Shown: positions 1 to 7,686 of the stretch, in pieces
Layout: each line of letters starts with the position of its first letter
How positions within the stretch are numbered: position 1 is the first letter of the stretch
Notes under the pieces: model-generated
Told to the model about the DNA's origin: nothing
Seen by the model: the letters and a program-made list of their open reading frames with translations, nothing else
The model's database searches: none
Made by a program: the position numbers and the translations under genes
Assembly (NCBI RefSeq): GCF_036192275.1
Contig: NZ_CP108088.1
Coordinates: forward strand, 6,139,501 to 6,203,500
DNA length: 64,000 bases
Direction of reading: 5' to 3'
DNA from: Streptomyces sp. NBC_00250
Lineage (GTDB): Bacteria > Actinomycetota > Actinomycetes > Streptomycetales > Streptomycetaceae

Positions 1-295
1 CGACGCGTTCATCATCCTGGACGAGGCACAGAACACGAACCCCGAGCAGATGAAGATGTTCCTCACCCGCCTCGGCTTCGACTCGAAGATCGTCATCACC
101 GGTGACGTCACCCAGGTCGACCTGCCGAACGGGACGAAGAGCGGTCTGCGACAGGTCCGCGACATCCTGGACGGGGTCCAGGACGTCCACTTCTCGACGC
201 TCACGTCGCAGGATGTCGTCCGGCACAAGCTCGTCGGCCGTATCGTCGACGCGTACGAGCTGTACGACAGCCGCAACGGCCGCAACGGGAAGTAG
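1..295 (+). CDS. phoH: PhoH family ATPase, C-terminal part (5' end outside the window)
   Basis: The reading frame is open from base 2 and begins inside the ATPase core. The first residues include a Walker-B-like DEAQN box, followed by a GDVTQVDLP segment (sensor/motif III) and a C-terminal [15 protein letters not shown] helix; all three are hallmarks of PhoH-like RNA-associated P-loop ATPases. Only about 97 residues are inside the window. PhoH proteins are cytoplasmic and are commonly found directly before ybeY, as here (ybeY starts 10 nt after this stop), so a shared role in RNA metabolism is likely. The family's exact reaction is not settled. Confidence 0.93.
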   Translation, partial: DAFIILDEAQNTNPEQMKMFLTRLGFDSKIVITGDVTQVDLPNGTKSGLRQVRDILDGVQDVHFSTLTSQDVVRHKLVGRIVDAYELYDSRNGRNGK

Positions 296-305
296 TTCCA
301 GCACC

Positions 306-803
306 ATGTCGATCGACGTCAACAACGAGTCCGGTACCGAGGTCGACGAGCAGGCGATCCTCGACATCGCCCGCTACGCGCTCGCGCGCATGCGCATCCA
401 CCCGCTTTCCGAGCTCTCGGTGATCGTCGTGGACGCGGAGGCGATGGAGCAGCTCCACATCCAGTGGATGGACCTGCCGGGCCCGACGGACGTCATGTCC
501 TTCCCGATGGACGAGCTGCGCCCGCCGGCGAAGGACGACGAGGAGCCCCCGCAGGGGCTCCTCGGCGACATCGTGCTCTGCCCCGAGGTCGCCACCCAGC
601 AGGGCAAGGACGCGCCGACGGAGCACTCCATGGACGAGGAGCTCCAGCTGCTCACCGTCCACGGCGTGCTCCACCTCCTCGGGTACGACCACGAGGAGCC
701 CGACGAGAAGGCCGAGATGTTCGGCCTCCAGGCGGCGATCGTCGACGGCTGGCGCGCGGAGAAGGGCCTCACCGGCCCGTCCCCGGCGCCGACCGTCTCC
801 TGA
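306..803 (+). CDS. ybeY: rRNA maturation endoribonuclease YbeY
   Basis: Single-strand-specific metallo-endoribonuclease acting in 16S rRNA 3' maturation and ribosome quality control (family knowledge). The 165-residue product has the diagnostic zinc motif [11 protein letters not shown] near residues 120-130 (three His ligands) and a DVMSFP segment near residue 58, both universal in YbeY. The ATG at 306 is chosen because the N-terminus MSIDVNNES is typical of actinobacterial YbeY. A longer open frame upstream only shadows phoH. It sits between phoH and a CBS-domain membrane protein, with 10-nt and 5-nt gaps, so the three genes are probably co-transcribed. Confidence 0.95.
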   Translation: MSIDVNNESGTEVDEQAILDIARYALARMRIHPLSELSVIVVDAEAMEQLHIQWMDLPGPTDVMSFPMDELRPPAKDDEEPPQGLLGDIVLCPEVATQQGKDAPTEHSMDEELQLLTVHGVLHLLGYDHEEPDEKAEMFGLQAAIVDGWRAEKGLTGPSPAPTVS

Positions 804-808
804 CCCCG

Positions 809-2104
809 ATGGACGTTTCGCTGATCCTCGGCGCGGTGGCCCTGGTCGTCGTGGCCTGGCTCGCCGCCTGCGCCGAGGCCGGTCTCGCGCGCGTCACCAG
901 CTTCCGCGCCGCCGAGGCCGTACGGTCCGGCCGGCGCGGGGCCGAGAAGCTCGCCCAGGTCGCCTCCGACCCGACCCGCTATCTCAACGTGGCGCTGCTC
1001 GTCCGTGTCGCCTGCGAGATGGCGGCCGGCGTCCTCGTCACGTACGCCTGCCTCGAAGCCTTCCCGGAGACCTGGGAGGCGCTGCTCGTCGCCATGGGCG
1101 TGATGGTCCTCGTGTCGTACGTGGCCGTCGGCGTCTCACCGCGCACGATCGGCCGCCAGCACCCGCTGAACACGGCGACGGCCGCCGCGTACGTACTGCT
1201 GCCGCTGGCCCGCATCATGGGGCCGATCCCGCAGCTGCTCATCCTCATCGGCAACGCGCTGACGCCCGGCAAGGGCTTCCGCAAGGGCCCGTTCGCCTCC
1301 GAGGCGGAGCTGCGGGCCATGGTGGACCTCGCCGAGCAGGAGTCGCTGATCGAGGACGACGAGCGCCGGATGGTGCACTCCGTCTTCGAGCTGGGCGACA
1401 CGCTCGTACGGGAGGTCATGGTGCCCCGCACCGACCTCGTCTGCATCGAGCGGTACAAGACGATCCGTCAGGCCCTCACCCTCGCGCTGCGCTCCGGCTT
1501 CTCCCGGATCCCCGTCACCGGGGAGAACGAGGACGACATCGTCGGCATCGTGTATCTGAAGGACCTCGTCCGCAAGACGCACATCAACCGCGAGTCCGAG
1601 TCGGACCTCGTGTCGACCGCGATGCGGGCCGCCGCCTTCGTGCCCGACACCAAGAACGCGGGTGACCTGCTGCGCGAGATGCAGCAGGAGCGCAACCACG
1701 TCGCCGTCGTCATCGACGAGTACGGCGGCACGGCCGGCATCGTCACCATCGAGGACATCCTGGAGGAGATCGTCGGCGAGATCACCGACGAGTACGACCG
1801 GGAGCTTCCGCCGGTCCAGGACCTCGGCGAGGGCATCCACCGGGTCACCGCGCGCCTCGACATCGGCGACCTCGGCGAGCTGTACGGTCTGGGGCCCGAC
1901 GAGTACGACGACGAGGACGTGGAGACCGTCGGCGGTCTGCTCGCGAAGGCGCTCGGCAGGGTTCCGATCGCGGGCGCGAAGGCGGTCGTGGAGCTGCCGG
2001 ACGGGCGTTCGCTGCGGCTCACGGCCGAGTCCCCGGCCGGCCGGCGGAACAAGATCGTCACCGTTCTCGTCGAACCGCTGGAACCGGAGGAGAGCACGGA
2101 ATGA
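809..2104 (+). CDS. CNNM/CBS-domain membrane protein (hemolysin C / CorC family)
   Basis: 431 residues. The N-terminal third (about 1-155) is a DUF21/CNNM transmembrane region with several hydrophobic segments. Two CBS domains follow (about 200-325; note VPRTDLVCIE and DEYGGTAGIVTIEDILEEI), then a CorC_HlyC domain at the C-terminus. Family members are linked to divalent-cation transport or homeostasis in the cytoplasmic membrane; the older hemolysin name is not supported as a function. The ATG starts 5 nt after the ybeY stop, and the 3' end overlaps the next gene by ATGA, which indicates translational coupling. Confidence 0.92.
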   Translation: MDVSLILGAVALVVVAWLAACAEAGLARVTSFRAAEAVRSGRRGAEKLAQVASDPTRYLNVALLVRVACEMAAGVLVTYACLEAFPETWEALLVAMGVMVLVSYVAVGVSPRTIGRQHPLNTATAAAYVLLPLARIMGPIPQLLILIGNALTPGKGFRKGPFASEAELRAMVDLAEQESLIEDDERRMVHSVFELGDTLVREVMVPRTDLVCIERYKTIRQALTLALRSGFSRIPVTGENEDDIVGIVYLKDLVRKTHINRESESDLVSTAMRAAAFVPDTKNAGDLLREMQQERNHVAVVIDEYGGTAGIVTIEDILEEIVGEITDEYDRELPPVQDLGEGIHRVTARLDIGDLGELYGLGPDEYDDEDVETVGGLLAKALGRVPIAGAKAVVELPDGRSLRLTAESPAGRRNKIVTVLVEPLEPEESTE

Positions 2105-2454
2105 CCCCCGACGAGCTGCGCGTCTTCTGCCTGGACTTCAACGACGCGACGGAGGAGTTCCCGTTCGGGCCCGACGTCTCCGTCTTCAAGGTCGCCGGGA
2201 AGCTGTTCGCGCTCTCGTGGCTCGAATCCGAGCCGCTGCGGGTCAACCTCAAGTGTGATCCGGACGAGGCGGTACGGCTCCGCGAGGAGCATCCGGCGGT
2301 CGCCCCCGGCTATCACATGAACAAGCGGCACTGGAACACGGTGACCGTGGGAGAGCTCCCGGACCGGATGGTCCGGGAGCTCGTCGAGGACTCGTACGAC
2401 CTGGTGGTCGCGGGTCTGCCGAAGGCCGTACGGCTCCGCCTCGACAGGCCGTAG
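2101..2454 (+). CDS. MmcQ/YjbR family protein
   Basis: A 117-residue single-domain protein. It has the features of the MmcQ/YjbR (CyaY-like fold) family: an acidic start, the FPFGPDVSVFKVAGKLFAL block, VNLKCDP, and the C-terminal HMNKRHWNTV segment. Some members are described as DNA-binding, but no catalytic role is established. The start codon overlaps the stop of the CBS protein (ATGA), so it is the last gene of the phoH-ybeY-CBS operon. It converges with the MFS gene on the other strand, with only 19 nt between the two stops. Confidence 0.88.
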   Translation: MTPDELRVFCLDFNDATEEFPFGPDVSVFKVAGKLFALSWLESEPLRVNLKCDPDEAVRLREEHPAVAPGYHMNKRHWNTVTVGELPDRMVRELVEDSYDLVVAGLPKAVRLRLDRP

Positions 2455-2473
2455 CTCTCCACGCGGCCTGGGT

Positions 2474-3877
2474 TCAGGACTTGCGCCGCAGGCCGAGGGC
2501 GACCAGGGCCGCCGTGCCGAGGACGATGGCCGCGTCCAGGACCAGGACCGTGCGGACGCCCCCGAACAGATCACCGCCCGTGGTGGCGAGCACGCCGAGC
2601 AGCGGGATGCCGATGGTGAGGCCGACCTGCTGGGTGGTGGTGACCAGGCCGGTCGCCAGGCCCTGCTCCTCGTCCGGGACACCGGAGGTGACGGTCAGTC
2701 CGTACGAGATGATCGCGCCGAGGTGGCACATCGAGGCCAGCGAGACCGCGACGGTCGCCAGGACCACGCCCGACTCCTCGCCCAGACCGAGCAGCGCGGC
2801 CGTCAGCACGCCCTGCCCGGCCAGCGAGCCGACCAGGGTGGCACGGGCGCCGATCCGGCCGATCACCTTCGGCGCGAGCAGGCCGGCCACGACCGACATC
2901 ACGCCCTGTACACCGAAGATCAGTCCGGTCGCGAAGGCCGACAGGTCCAGCGTCTCCTGCAGGTACAGGGTGAGGACGAAGACGACGGTCGACATCATCG
3001 AGAAGGTGATCAGGCCGCCCAGGTTGCCGAAGGCGACCGTGCGGCGGCGCAGCATCGGCAGCGAGACCAGCGGGGCCGGGTGCCGGGACTCGACCCGCAC
3101 GAACACCGCGAGCAGCACGATGCCCGCGACCAGGGTGAACAGCACGTCCGTGCCGCCGAAGCCCCGCTCGGCCGCCGTCGACAGGGAGTAGATCAGGGCG
3201 AGCAGACCACCGGTGACGGTCACCGCGCCGGGCACGTCGAGCCGGGGCCGCTCGGGGGTGCGGGACTCGGGGAGCAGGCCGGGGGCCAGCGGCAGCACGA
3301 TCACGGCGAACAGGGTGAGCAGACCCATGGTGGAGCGCCAGCCGAGGGTGTCCGTCATGACACCGCCGAGGAGCATGCCGACGGTGAAGCCGAGCGAGAG
3401 CAGGGTGCCGGAGATGCCGAGCGCCTTGTCGCGCAGCGGCCCCTCGGGGAACGTCGTCGTCAGCAGGGACATGCCGGTGGGCACGATCGCGGCGGCGCCG
3501 ATGCCCTGGAGGGCGCGCCCGGTGAGGAAGGCGGCCGGGTTCCAGGCGAAGGTGGCGAGCAGCGAGGCCAGGCCGAAGAGGGCGAGTCCGGCGAGGAACA
3601 GCTTCTTGCGTCCGTAGAGGTCGCCGACGCGGCCGAAGAGGAGCAGGAAGCCGCCGGAGGGCAGTGCGAAGGCGGTGACGGCCCACTGGAGGGCGGACTG
3701 GCCGAGGCCGAGGTCGGCGCCGAGGACGGGCAGCGCCACGTTCAGCACGGAGAAGTCGAGCGCGACCATGAACTGGGCGGCGCACAGCACGAAGAGGATG
3801 AGCCGGGTGCGGCCGGTGAGCTTCGGGGGAGCGGCGGGGGCGAGGTCGTCCGTGGGCGGAGAGGTCAGGGTTGCCAT
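2474..3877 (-). CDS. MFS drug exporter (DHA2/EmrB-QacA type)
   Basis: 467 residues with 12-14 predicted membrane segments. The N-terminus carries the DHA2 signature LDFSVLNVALP, then an MFS motif A-like GRVGDLYGRKKLF loop around residue 85 and a motif C region with SLGFTVGMLLGG. Such proteins use the proton gradient to export small hydrophobic compounds; the substrate cannot be read from sequence. The ATG at 3877 was chosen because the longer open frame upstream only shadows the divergent gene. It is transcribed away from an HTH regulator (start 3992), which very likely controls it. Confidence 0.9.
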   Translation of the reverse strand: MATLTSPPTDDLAPAAPPKLTGRTRLILFVLCAAQFMVALDFSVLNVALPVLGADLGLGQSALQWAVTAFALPSGGFLLLFGRVGDLYGRKKLFLAGLALFGLASLLATFAWNPAAFLTGRALQGIGAAAIVPTGMSLLTTTFPEGPLRDKALGISGTLLSLGFTVGMLLGGVMTDTLGWRSTMGLLTLFAVIVLPLAPGLLPESRTPERPRLDVPGAVTVTGGLLALIYSLSTAAERGFGGTDVLFTLVAGIVLLAVFVRVESRHPAPLVSLPMLRRRTVAFGNLGGLITFSMMSTVVFVLTLYLQETLDLSAFATGLIFGVQGVMSVVAGLLAPKVIGRIGARATLVGSLAGQGVLTAALLGLGEESGVVLATVAVSLASMCHLGAIISYGLTVTSGVPDEEQGLATGLVTTTQQVGLTIGIPLLGVLATTGGDLFGGVRTVLVLDAAIVLGTAALVALGLRRKS

Positions 3878-3878
3878 G

Positions 3879-3913
3879 TCCCCACCTTCGGCGTCCGGGA
3901 ACAAGGGTGGGGA
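3879..3913. promoter_or_regulatory. Inverted repeat between divergent MFS and HTH genes (candidate operator)
   Basis: Arms TCCCCACC (3879-3886) and GGTGGGGA (3906-3913) are perfect 8-bp inverted repeats in the 114-bp divergent promoter region, immediately upstream of the MFS start codon. The position suggests an operator for the neighbouring MmyB-type regulator, but an mRNA hairpin is also possible. Nothing in the sequence proves protein binding. Confidence 0.4.
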
Positions 3914-3991
3914 GCGGGTACTTATCCTGTTGGTCGCACCACCAGGCACCACCGCCAGGCACCACCACGCATCCAGGGGGAGGAAGCACAC

Positions 3992-4879
3992 GTGGCCACC
4001 GCTCTCGAGAGCACCACGACGAAGCAGCACCGACTGGGCGAGCTGCGCGAGTTCCTGATGAGCCGTCGGGCCAGGGTGAGCCCCGCGGAGGCGGGCCTTC
4101 CGGACGGTGGCGCGCGCCGCCGGACACCGGGGCTGCGCCGGGAGGAGGTCGCGGTCCTCGCGGGCGTCGGCGTCTCCTGGTACCAGTGGCTGGAGCAGGG
4201 CCGGGACATCACGGTCTCGCCGCAGGTGCTCGACTCGGTGGCGCGGGTGCTGCGGCTGAGCCCGGCGGAGCGGCGTCACCTCTACGTCCTGGCGGCGCTG
4301 AACCCGCCGGCGCCGGAGACGGCCCCGGAGGACCGGGACATGTGCGACGGGCTGCGGCGGCTCATCGAGGCGTGGATGCCGTTTCCCGCGCACATCATGG
4401 ACGCGTACTGGAACACCGTCCTGTACAACGACGCGGCGGCGATCGTGCTCGGGATGGGCCCCGACATCGCGCAGAACTGCCTGGTCACCTTCTTCACCGA
4501 CCCGCTGTACCGCACCCGCATGACCCATTGGGAGGAGATCGCGCCCCGGGTCGTCGCCCAGTTCCGTTCGGCGTGCTCGGAGAGCCCCGAGGACGAGGGT
4601 TTCCGGCAGGTCGTCGAGGAGGTCAAGGAGCTGAGCCCGGAGTTCGCGGAGCTGTGGGAGCGGCGGGACGTGATCCCCGGCGGCCAGAACCGCAAGGAGC
4701 TGGAGCACCCGCTGGTCGGCACGCTGTACGTCGAGGCGACCCAGCTCAGGGTCCCGGCCCGCCCGGACCTGGTGATCGTGCTCCACACCCCGCTTCCGGA
4801 GGCCGGCACGGCGGAGAAGCTGGAGTGGCTGGTGTCGCCGGAGGGCCGCCGGGGGGCGATGTACCCGGTCGCGGGCTGA
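3992..4879 (+). CDS. HTH transcriptional regulator with MmyB-like ligand-binding domain
   Basis: 295 residues. An XRE-type helix-turn-helix occupies about residues 15-90, with the family signature RRTPGLRREEVAVLAGV then WYQWLEQGRDI. It is followed by an MmyB-like (PAS-fold) ligand-binding domain (about 110-290; note WEEIAPRVVAQFR and the ELWERRDV block). Start GTG 3992 is preceded by a strong ribosome-binding site (GGGGGAGG at 3976-3983). Family members usually repress an adjacent exporter or oxidoreductase; here that target is the divergent MFS gene. A second, paralogous MFS/regulator pair lies at 39121-41558. Confidence 0.9.
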   Translation: MATALESTTTKQHRLGELREFLMSRRARVSPAEAGLPDGGARRRTPGLRREEVAVLAGVGVSWYQWLEQGRDITVSPQVLDSVARVLRLSPAERRHLYVLAALNPPAPETAPEDRDMCDGLRRLIEAWMPFPAHIMDAYWNTVLYNDAAAIVLGMGPDIAQNCLVTFFTDPLYRTRMTHWEEIAPRVVAQFRSACSESPEDEGFRQVVEEVKELSPEFAELWERRDVIPGGQNRKELEHPLVGTLYVEATQLRVPARPDLVIVLHTPLPEAGTAEKLEWLVSPEGRRGAMYPVAG

Positions 4880-4968
4880 GTGCTCGGACGCGGTGGCCCG
4901 GCCCGGGGCCGGTCGCGGGCCGAGCCCTCGGACGTCGCGGGCCGACCCGGGGCCGGTCGCGGGCCGAG
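4864..4968. repeat. Three copies of a ~44-bp tandem repeat running out of a gene 3' end
   Basis: The block CCGGTCGCGGGC-(T/C)-GAG recurs at about 4866, 4910 and 4954 with a 44-bp period. The second and third copies share a perfect 23-bp stretch (4902-4924 and 4946-4968). The first copy is the last codons and stop of the HTH regulator gene, so the array looks like duplication of that 3' end into the intergenic region. A comparable arrangement occurs at 48835-49012. Confidence 0.75.
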
Positions 4969-4982
4969 TCCCGGGGCGGACC

Positions 4983-4988
4983 TATGCT
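4983..4988 (+). promoter_or_regulatory. -10 hexamer of a leaderless promoter
   Basis: TATGCT ends 7 nt before the ATG at 4996 and there is no usable ribosome-binding site, because the AGGGG at 4990-4994 is only 1 nt from the ATG. This spacing puts transcription start at the A of the start codon, the typical leaderless architecture of Streptomyces. Confidence 0.6.
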
Positions 4989-4995
4989 CAGGGGC

Positions 4996-5358
4996 ATGAC
5001 ACTCAGCAGCGAGCACGGCGACCTCGGCGCCGAGGACCTCAAGATCATCACCCTGGCGCGCAGCGCCCGCGCCCGTAACGGTGTGCCCGAGGGGGCCGCC
5101 GTACGGGACGAGACCGGTCGTACGTACGTGGCGGGGACCGTGGAGCTGGAGTCGCTCAAGCTGAGCGCGCTGCGGACCGCGGTCGCGATGGCCGTGGCCA
5201 GCGGCGCCCGGTCCCTGGAGGCGGCGGCCGTCGTGTCGAGCGCCGAGTCCGCGTCGGACGAGGACCGCGCGGCGGTACGGGACCTCGGCGGCCCGGAGAC
5301 CCCGGTCCTGCTGGCCGGCCCGGACGGACAGCTGCGCGTGGCGGTCACGGCGGGCTGA
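4996..5358 (+). CDS. Cytidine-deaminase-like protein lacking catalytic residues
   Basis: 120 residues, aligning by eye with the N-terminal two thirds of tetrameric cytidine deaminases: an LKIITLARSARARNGVPEGAAV block, DETGRTYVAGTVELESL, then LSALRTAVAMAVASG. In active enzymes the last block reads with a zinc-binding Cys followed by Ala-Glu (CAE). Here it is SAL, so the zinc ligand and the catalytic Glu are gone, and no PCxxC second zinc motif is present. The protein is therefore unlikely to deaminate cytidine. Products of this kind are often annotated as cytidine deaminase. A structural or regulatory role is possible but unknown. The start at 4996 fits a leaderless transcript. Confidence 0.75.
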   Translation: MTLSSEHGDLGAEDLKIITLARSARARNGVPEGAAVRDETGRTYVAGTVELESLKLSALRTAVAMAVASGARSLEAAAVVSSAESASDEDRAAVRDLGGPETPVLLAGPDGQLRVAVTAG

Positions 5359-5402
5359 GCGACTCGGCCGCCGCGCGCGCGAGCGGCGAGAACGGGACAT
5401 CG

Positions 5403-5430
5403 AGGGCCCGGCGCACACGCGCCGGGCCCT
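5403..5430 (+). terminator. Rho-independent-type hairpin after the deaminase-like gene
   Basis: Perfect 12-bp stem AGGGCCCGGCGC / GCGCCGGGCCCT with the loop ACAC. It is followed by a moderately T-rich run (TTTGTGTGTTTGTG, 5451 onward). It lies 45 nt after the stop codon at 5358. Confidence 0.8.
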
Positions 5431-5521
5431 TGCGCGTCACGGCGTTTGTGTGTTTGTGAAGGATCACCGCATCTTCTCTTGCCTTCCCATGCGGTCTGCG
5501 TCTCAATGAACAGCGGTTCGC

Positions 5522-5536
5522 CCGACGGACCGTCAG
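5522..5536 (-). promoter_or_regulatory. 15-bp palindromic motif, copy 1 (surface-protein locus)
   Basis: Read on the minus strand this is CTGACGGTCCGTCGG. It matches the pattern of the copy at 6196-6210 (CTGATGGGTCATCAG), giving a joint pattern CTGAyGGkyCrTCrG. It lies 65 bp upstream of the secreted-protein gene at 5601. Its recurrence before the next gene suggests an operator for a common, unidentified regulator. Confidence 0.5.
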
Positions 5537-5600
5537 ATCTCCATCATCCACGCAGTGTCCGCACCCCTGCGTTCGCCATCGGAAGGGGTTCGAACTCGCC

Positions 5601-6077
5601 ATGAGAAGCAGAAGCACCTTAGGGACCGTCGCGGTCATCGCCGGAGGACTCGCCGCCGCCTCGCTCGCCTTCGCGCCGACGGCCGCCGCCGTCTCGCCGG
5701 GGTCGGCCACGGCGACGTACGACTGCGGTTCGTGGGGCGGCGGCAGCGCCACCCTCGTCGCGACGCAGAACGGCACGGCCGCGACCATCACCCTCACCTC
5801 GTCCGTGACGACGCCGATCCCGGTCGGCGCCGACCAGATCAACGCCACGCTGACGCTGGCCAAGGCCGGTGGCGGCACACGGGTCTTCAGCGGCAAGAAG
5901 AACCCGGCGCTCCCCGTGGGTCCCGTGACCATCGGCCCCCTCAGCGGGACCGTGGCCTCCGGCGACAGCCTCAACTCGTACTTCGCGGGTGTCGCCCTCA
6001 AGATGGTGATCTTCGGGGTCACGGTGAACTGTGACGCGTTGACCTCGCAGTCGCCCGGCCCGTTCGTCTTCAGCTGA
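5601..6077 (+). CDS. Secreted beta-rich protein, homologous to the N-terminal domain of the next gene product
   Basis: 158 residues with a classical signal peptide (basic start MRSRS, hydrophobic stretch, AxA site near residue 30: PTAAA-VSPG). The mature part is Thr/Val/Gly-rich with two cysteines (TYDCGSW and VNCDAL), probably one disulfide. The segment with KKNPALPVGPVTIG corresponds to a KKNPPVPGKG segment in the following protein, so the two share a domain. The protein lacks catalytic motifs and a membrane anchor and should be released or held in the wall. Its neighbour carries a WxL-like region and the third gene is a DUF916 protein, suggesting a surface complex. Function unknown. Confidence 0.75.
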   Translation: MRSRSTLGTVAVIAGGLAAASLAFAPTAAAVSPGSATATYDCGSWGGGSATLVATQNGTAATITLTSSVTTPIPVGADQINATLTLAKAGGGTRVFSGKKNPALPVGPVTIGPLSGTVASGDSLNSYFAGVALKMVIFGVTVNCDALTSQSPGPFVFS

Positions 6078-6092
6078 GCCCCGCACCAACCG

Positions 6093-6121
6093 GACCGGTG
6101 TCGCCCTGGGCGGCACCGGTC
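6093..6121 (+). terminator. Hairpin after the first secreted-protein gene
   Basis: GACCGGTG (6093-6100) pairs with CACCGGTC (6114-6121), with a further inner CGCC/GGCG pairing. It lies 16 nt after the stop at 6077. There is no strong T tract, so efficiency is uncertain. Confidence 0.55.
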
Positions 6122-6185
6122 TCCGTCGTGTTCCGGCACCTGGAAGGGGTGGCTGACCTGGGGAAACGCCTTGGATTCGAGGATC

Positions 6186-6210
6186 TTGACAGTATCTGAT
6201 GGGTCATCAG
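6186..6210 (+). promoter_or_regulatory. -35 element plus 15-bp palindromic motif, copy 2
   Basis: A consensus -35 TTGACA (6186-6191) runs straight into CTGATG-GGT-CATCAG (6196-6210), a perfect 6-bp inverted repeat. The same pattern occurs upstream of the preceding gene on the other strand. A protein bound here would cover the promoter spacer, as expected of a repressor site. Confidence 0.55.
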
Positions 6211-6292
6211 TCGATGTCTTTCGCTTGCATTGACTTCTCTCCGCCCGCAGCCGTCAATGGCGCCCACTCATCCCTCAGGAGGGGGCACACCC

Positions 6293-7624
6293 ATGGCACT
6301 CACCCGATCCCGGGCGGCGGCCCGAAGACGGCGCTGGACCGCCGTCCTCGGCGCCACCGCCCTCGCGGTCGCAGGAGGCGCGCTCGCGGCCCCGGCCGGC
6401 GCGACGACCACCTCCCAGCCGGTGGAATTCCAGACCCGCTGCGTCCCGCCGCCGATCGCCGGCATCCCGCCCATCACGGGCACCACCACCGCCGAGATCA
6501 CCGTCGACAAGGCCAGCCCCAAGGTCGGCGACACGGTCACGGTGACGTACACGATCACCAAGCCCGCCGCGTCCAACCCGGTCGACCTCGCACTCCCGGC
6601 CGACATCATGACGCCCAGCGGCAAGGTCACCCTCGGCGGCGCCCAGAGCGGCGCGGTCACCGTCAACGGCCCCAAGAAGAACCCGCCGGTCCCCGGCAAG
6701 GGCTCCTTCCCGGCCTTCTCGATGACCGGCACCTTCACCGTCACCCAGGCCGGGTCGATCACCCTCTCGCCCGGCGACTACAACATCCACACCAGCTACC
6801 TCATGGAGCTGGACACCCCCTGTACGGTGCTCGACCCGCCCGCCCCGGTCTCCGAGACGGTCGTCGCGAGCCCCGTGACCAACCCCAACACCCGCGCGCT
6901 GTCGCTCGACACCGCGTCCGGCGACCCGGGCGTCCGGGTGACCGTCAACGGTTCCAAGTTCACCCCGCTCACCGACGTCACCGTCGTCGGCCGCGCCGGG
7001 GCGGCGGAGACCGCCGACAAGATGACCGTCACGACCGACAGCGAGGGCTCCTTCGCCGCCCGTCTGAAGGTCAACGACGTGGCGACCACCGGGATCGTGG
7101 CCTACGAGGGTGCGGCCTGGGACCCCGACAAGGGAGCGGGACCCGCCGCGTACAAGGTCGTCGTACCGGCCCCGCCGAACAGCCAGACGATCACCGCGGC
7201 CGTCACCGCCGGCGAGCTGTCCATGACCCAGGCCGGGGACGCCGTCGAGCTGTCGTCCGTCGACTTCGGTCAGGGCGGCGCGGCGACCGGCGCCCTCAAG
7301 ACGGTGACGGTCAAGGACTTCCGCGGCGGCCCCGCGGGCTGGTCCCTCACCGGCAAGGTCACCGACTTCACCGGCACCGGCGGCTCCATCGGCGCCGGGA
7401 ACCTCAGCTGGAGCCCGGCCTGCACCGCCAAGGCCGGCAGTCCCAGCGCCTGCGCGGCCGGCTCGTCCGGTCCGGTCGGCAGCGGCGGCGCGACCCTCGC
7501 GTCCACGCCGAACGGCGCCCTCACGGGCGGCGAGTTCACGATCGACGCGGGGCTCTCCCTCGACGTCCCGGCCTTCACGGCGCCGGGCTCGTACGCGGGC
7601 GTGCTGACGCTCACCCTGTCCTGA
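6293..7624 (+). CDS. Secreted surface protein with WxL-like C-terminal region
   Basis: 443 residues. The ATG at 6293 follows a strong ribosome-binding site (CAGGAGGGGG) and encodes a twin-basic signal peptide cleaved near PAGA-TTTS (about residue 38). Domain 1 (about 40-200) resembles the preceding gene product (KKNPPVPGKG segment, paired Cys). The middle domain carries IPT/TIG-like SGDPGVRVTVNGSKF repeats. The C-terminal about 160 residues have GGPAGWSLTGKVTDF ... LSWSP and end in GSYAGVLTLTLS, which resembles the WxL wall-binding domain known from Firmicutes. It is followed after 62 nt by a DUF916 protein, the usual partner of WxL proteins. It is probably part of a cell-surface complex; ligand unknown. 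Confidence 0.7.
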   Translation: MALTRSRAAARRRRWTAVLGATALAVAGGALAAPAGATTTSQPVEFQTRCVPPPIAGIPPITGTTTAEITVDKASPKVGDTVTVTYTITKPAASNPVDLALPADIMTPSGKVTLGGAQSGAVTVNGPKKNPPVPGKGSFPAFSMTGTFTVTQAGSITLSPGDYNIHTSYLMELDTPCTVLDPPAPVSETVVASPVTNPNTRALSLDTASGDPGVRVTVNGSKFTPLTDVTVVGRAGAAETADKMTVTTDSEGSFAARLKVNDVATTGIVAYEGAAWDPDKGAGPAAYKVVVPAPPNSQTITAAVTAGELSMTQAGDAVELSSVDFGQGGAATGALKTVTVKDFRGGPAGWSLTGKVTDFTGTGGSIGAGNLSWSPACTAKAGSPSACAAGSSGPVGSGGATLASTPNGALTGGEFTIDAGLSLDVPAFTAPGSYAGVLTLTLS

Positions 7625-7686
7625 CCACCGTGCGGGCCGGGCGCGCACCCGGCCGGCCCGCTCCGCACCCCGGGGGTTTCCGACTC

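Noticed and set aside
464..808. N-terminal extensions of genes such as the CBS protein, SDR, nirB and leuA-side protease frames
   Set aside because: The extra residues are out-of-character and overlap known genes; starts with family-typical N-termini or ribosome-binding sites were chosen instead.
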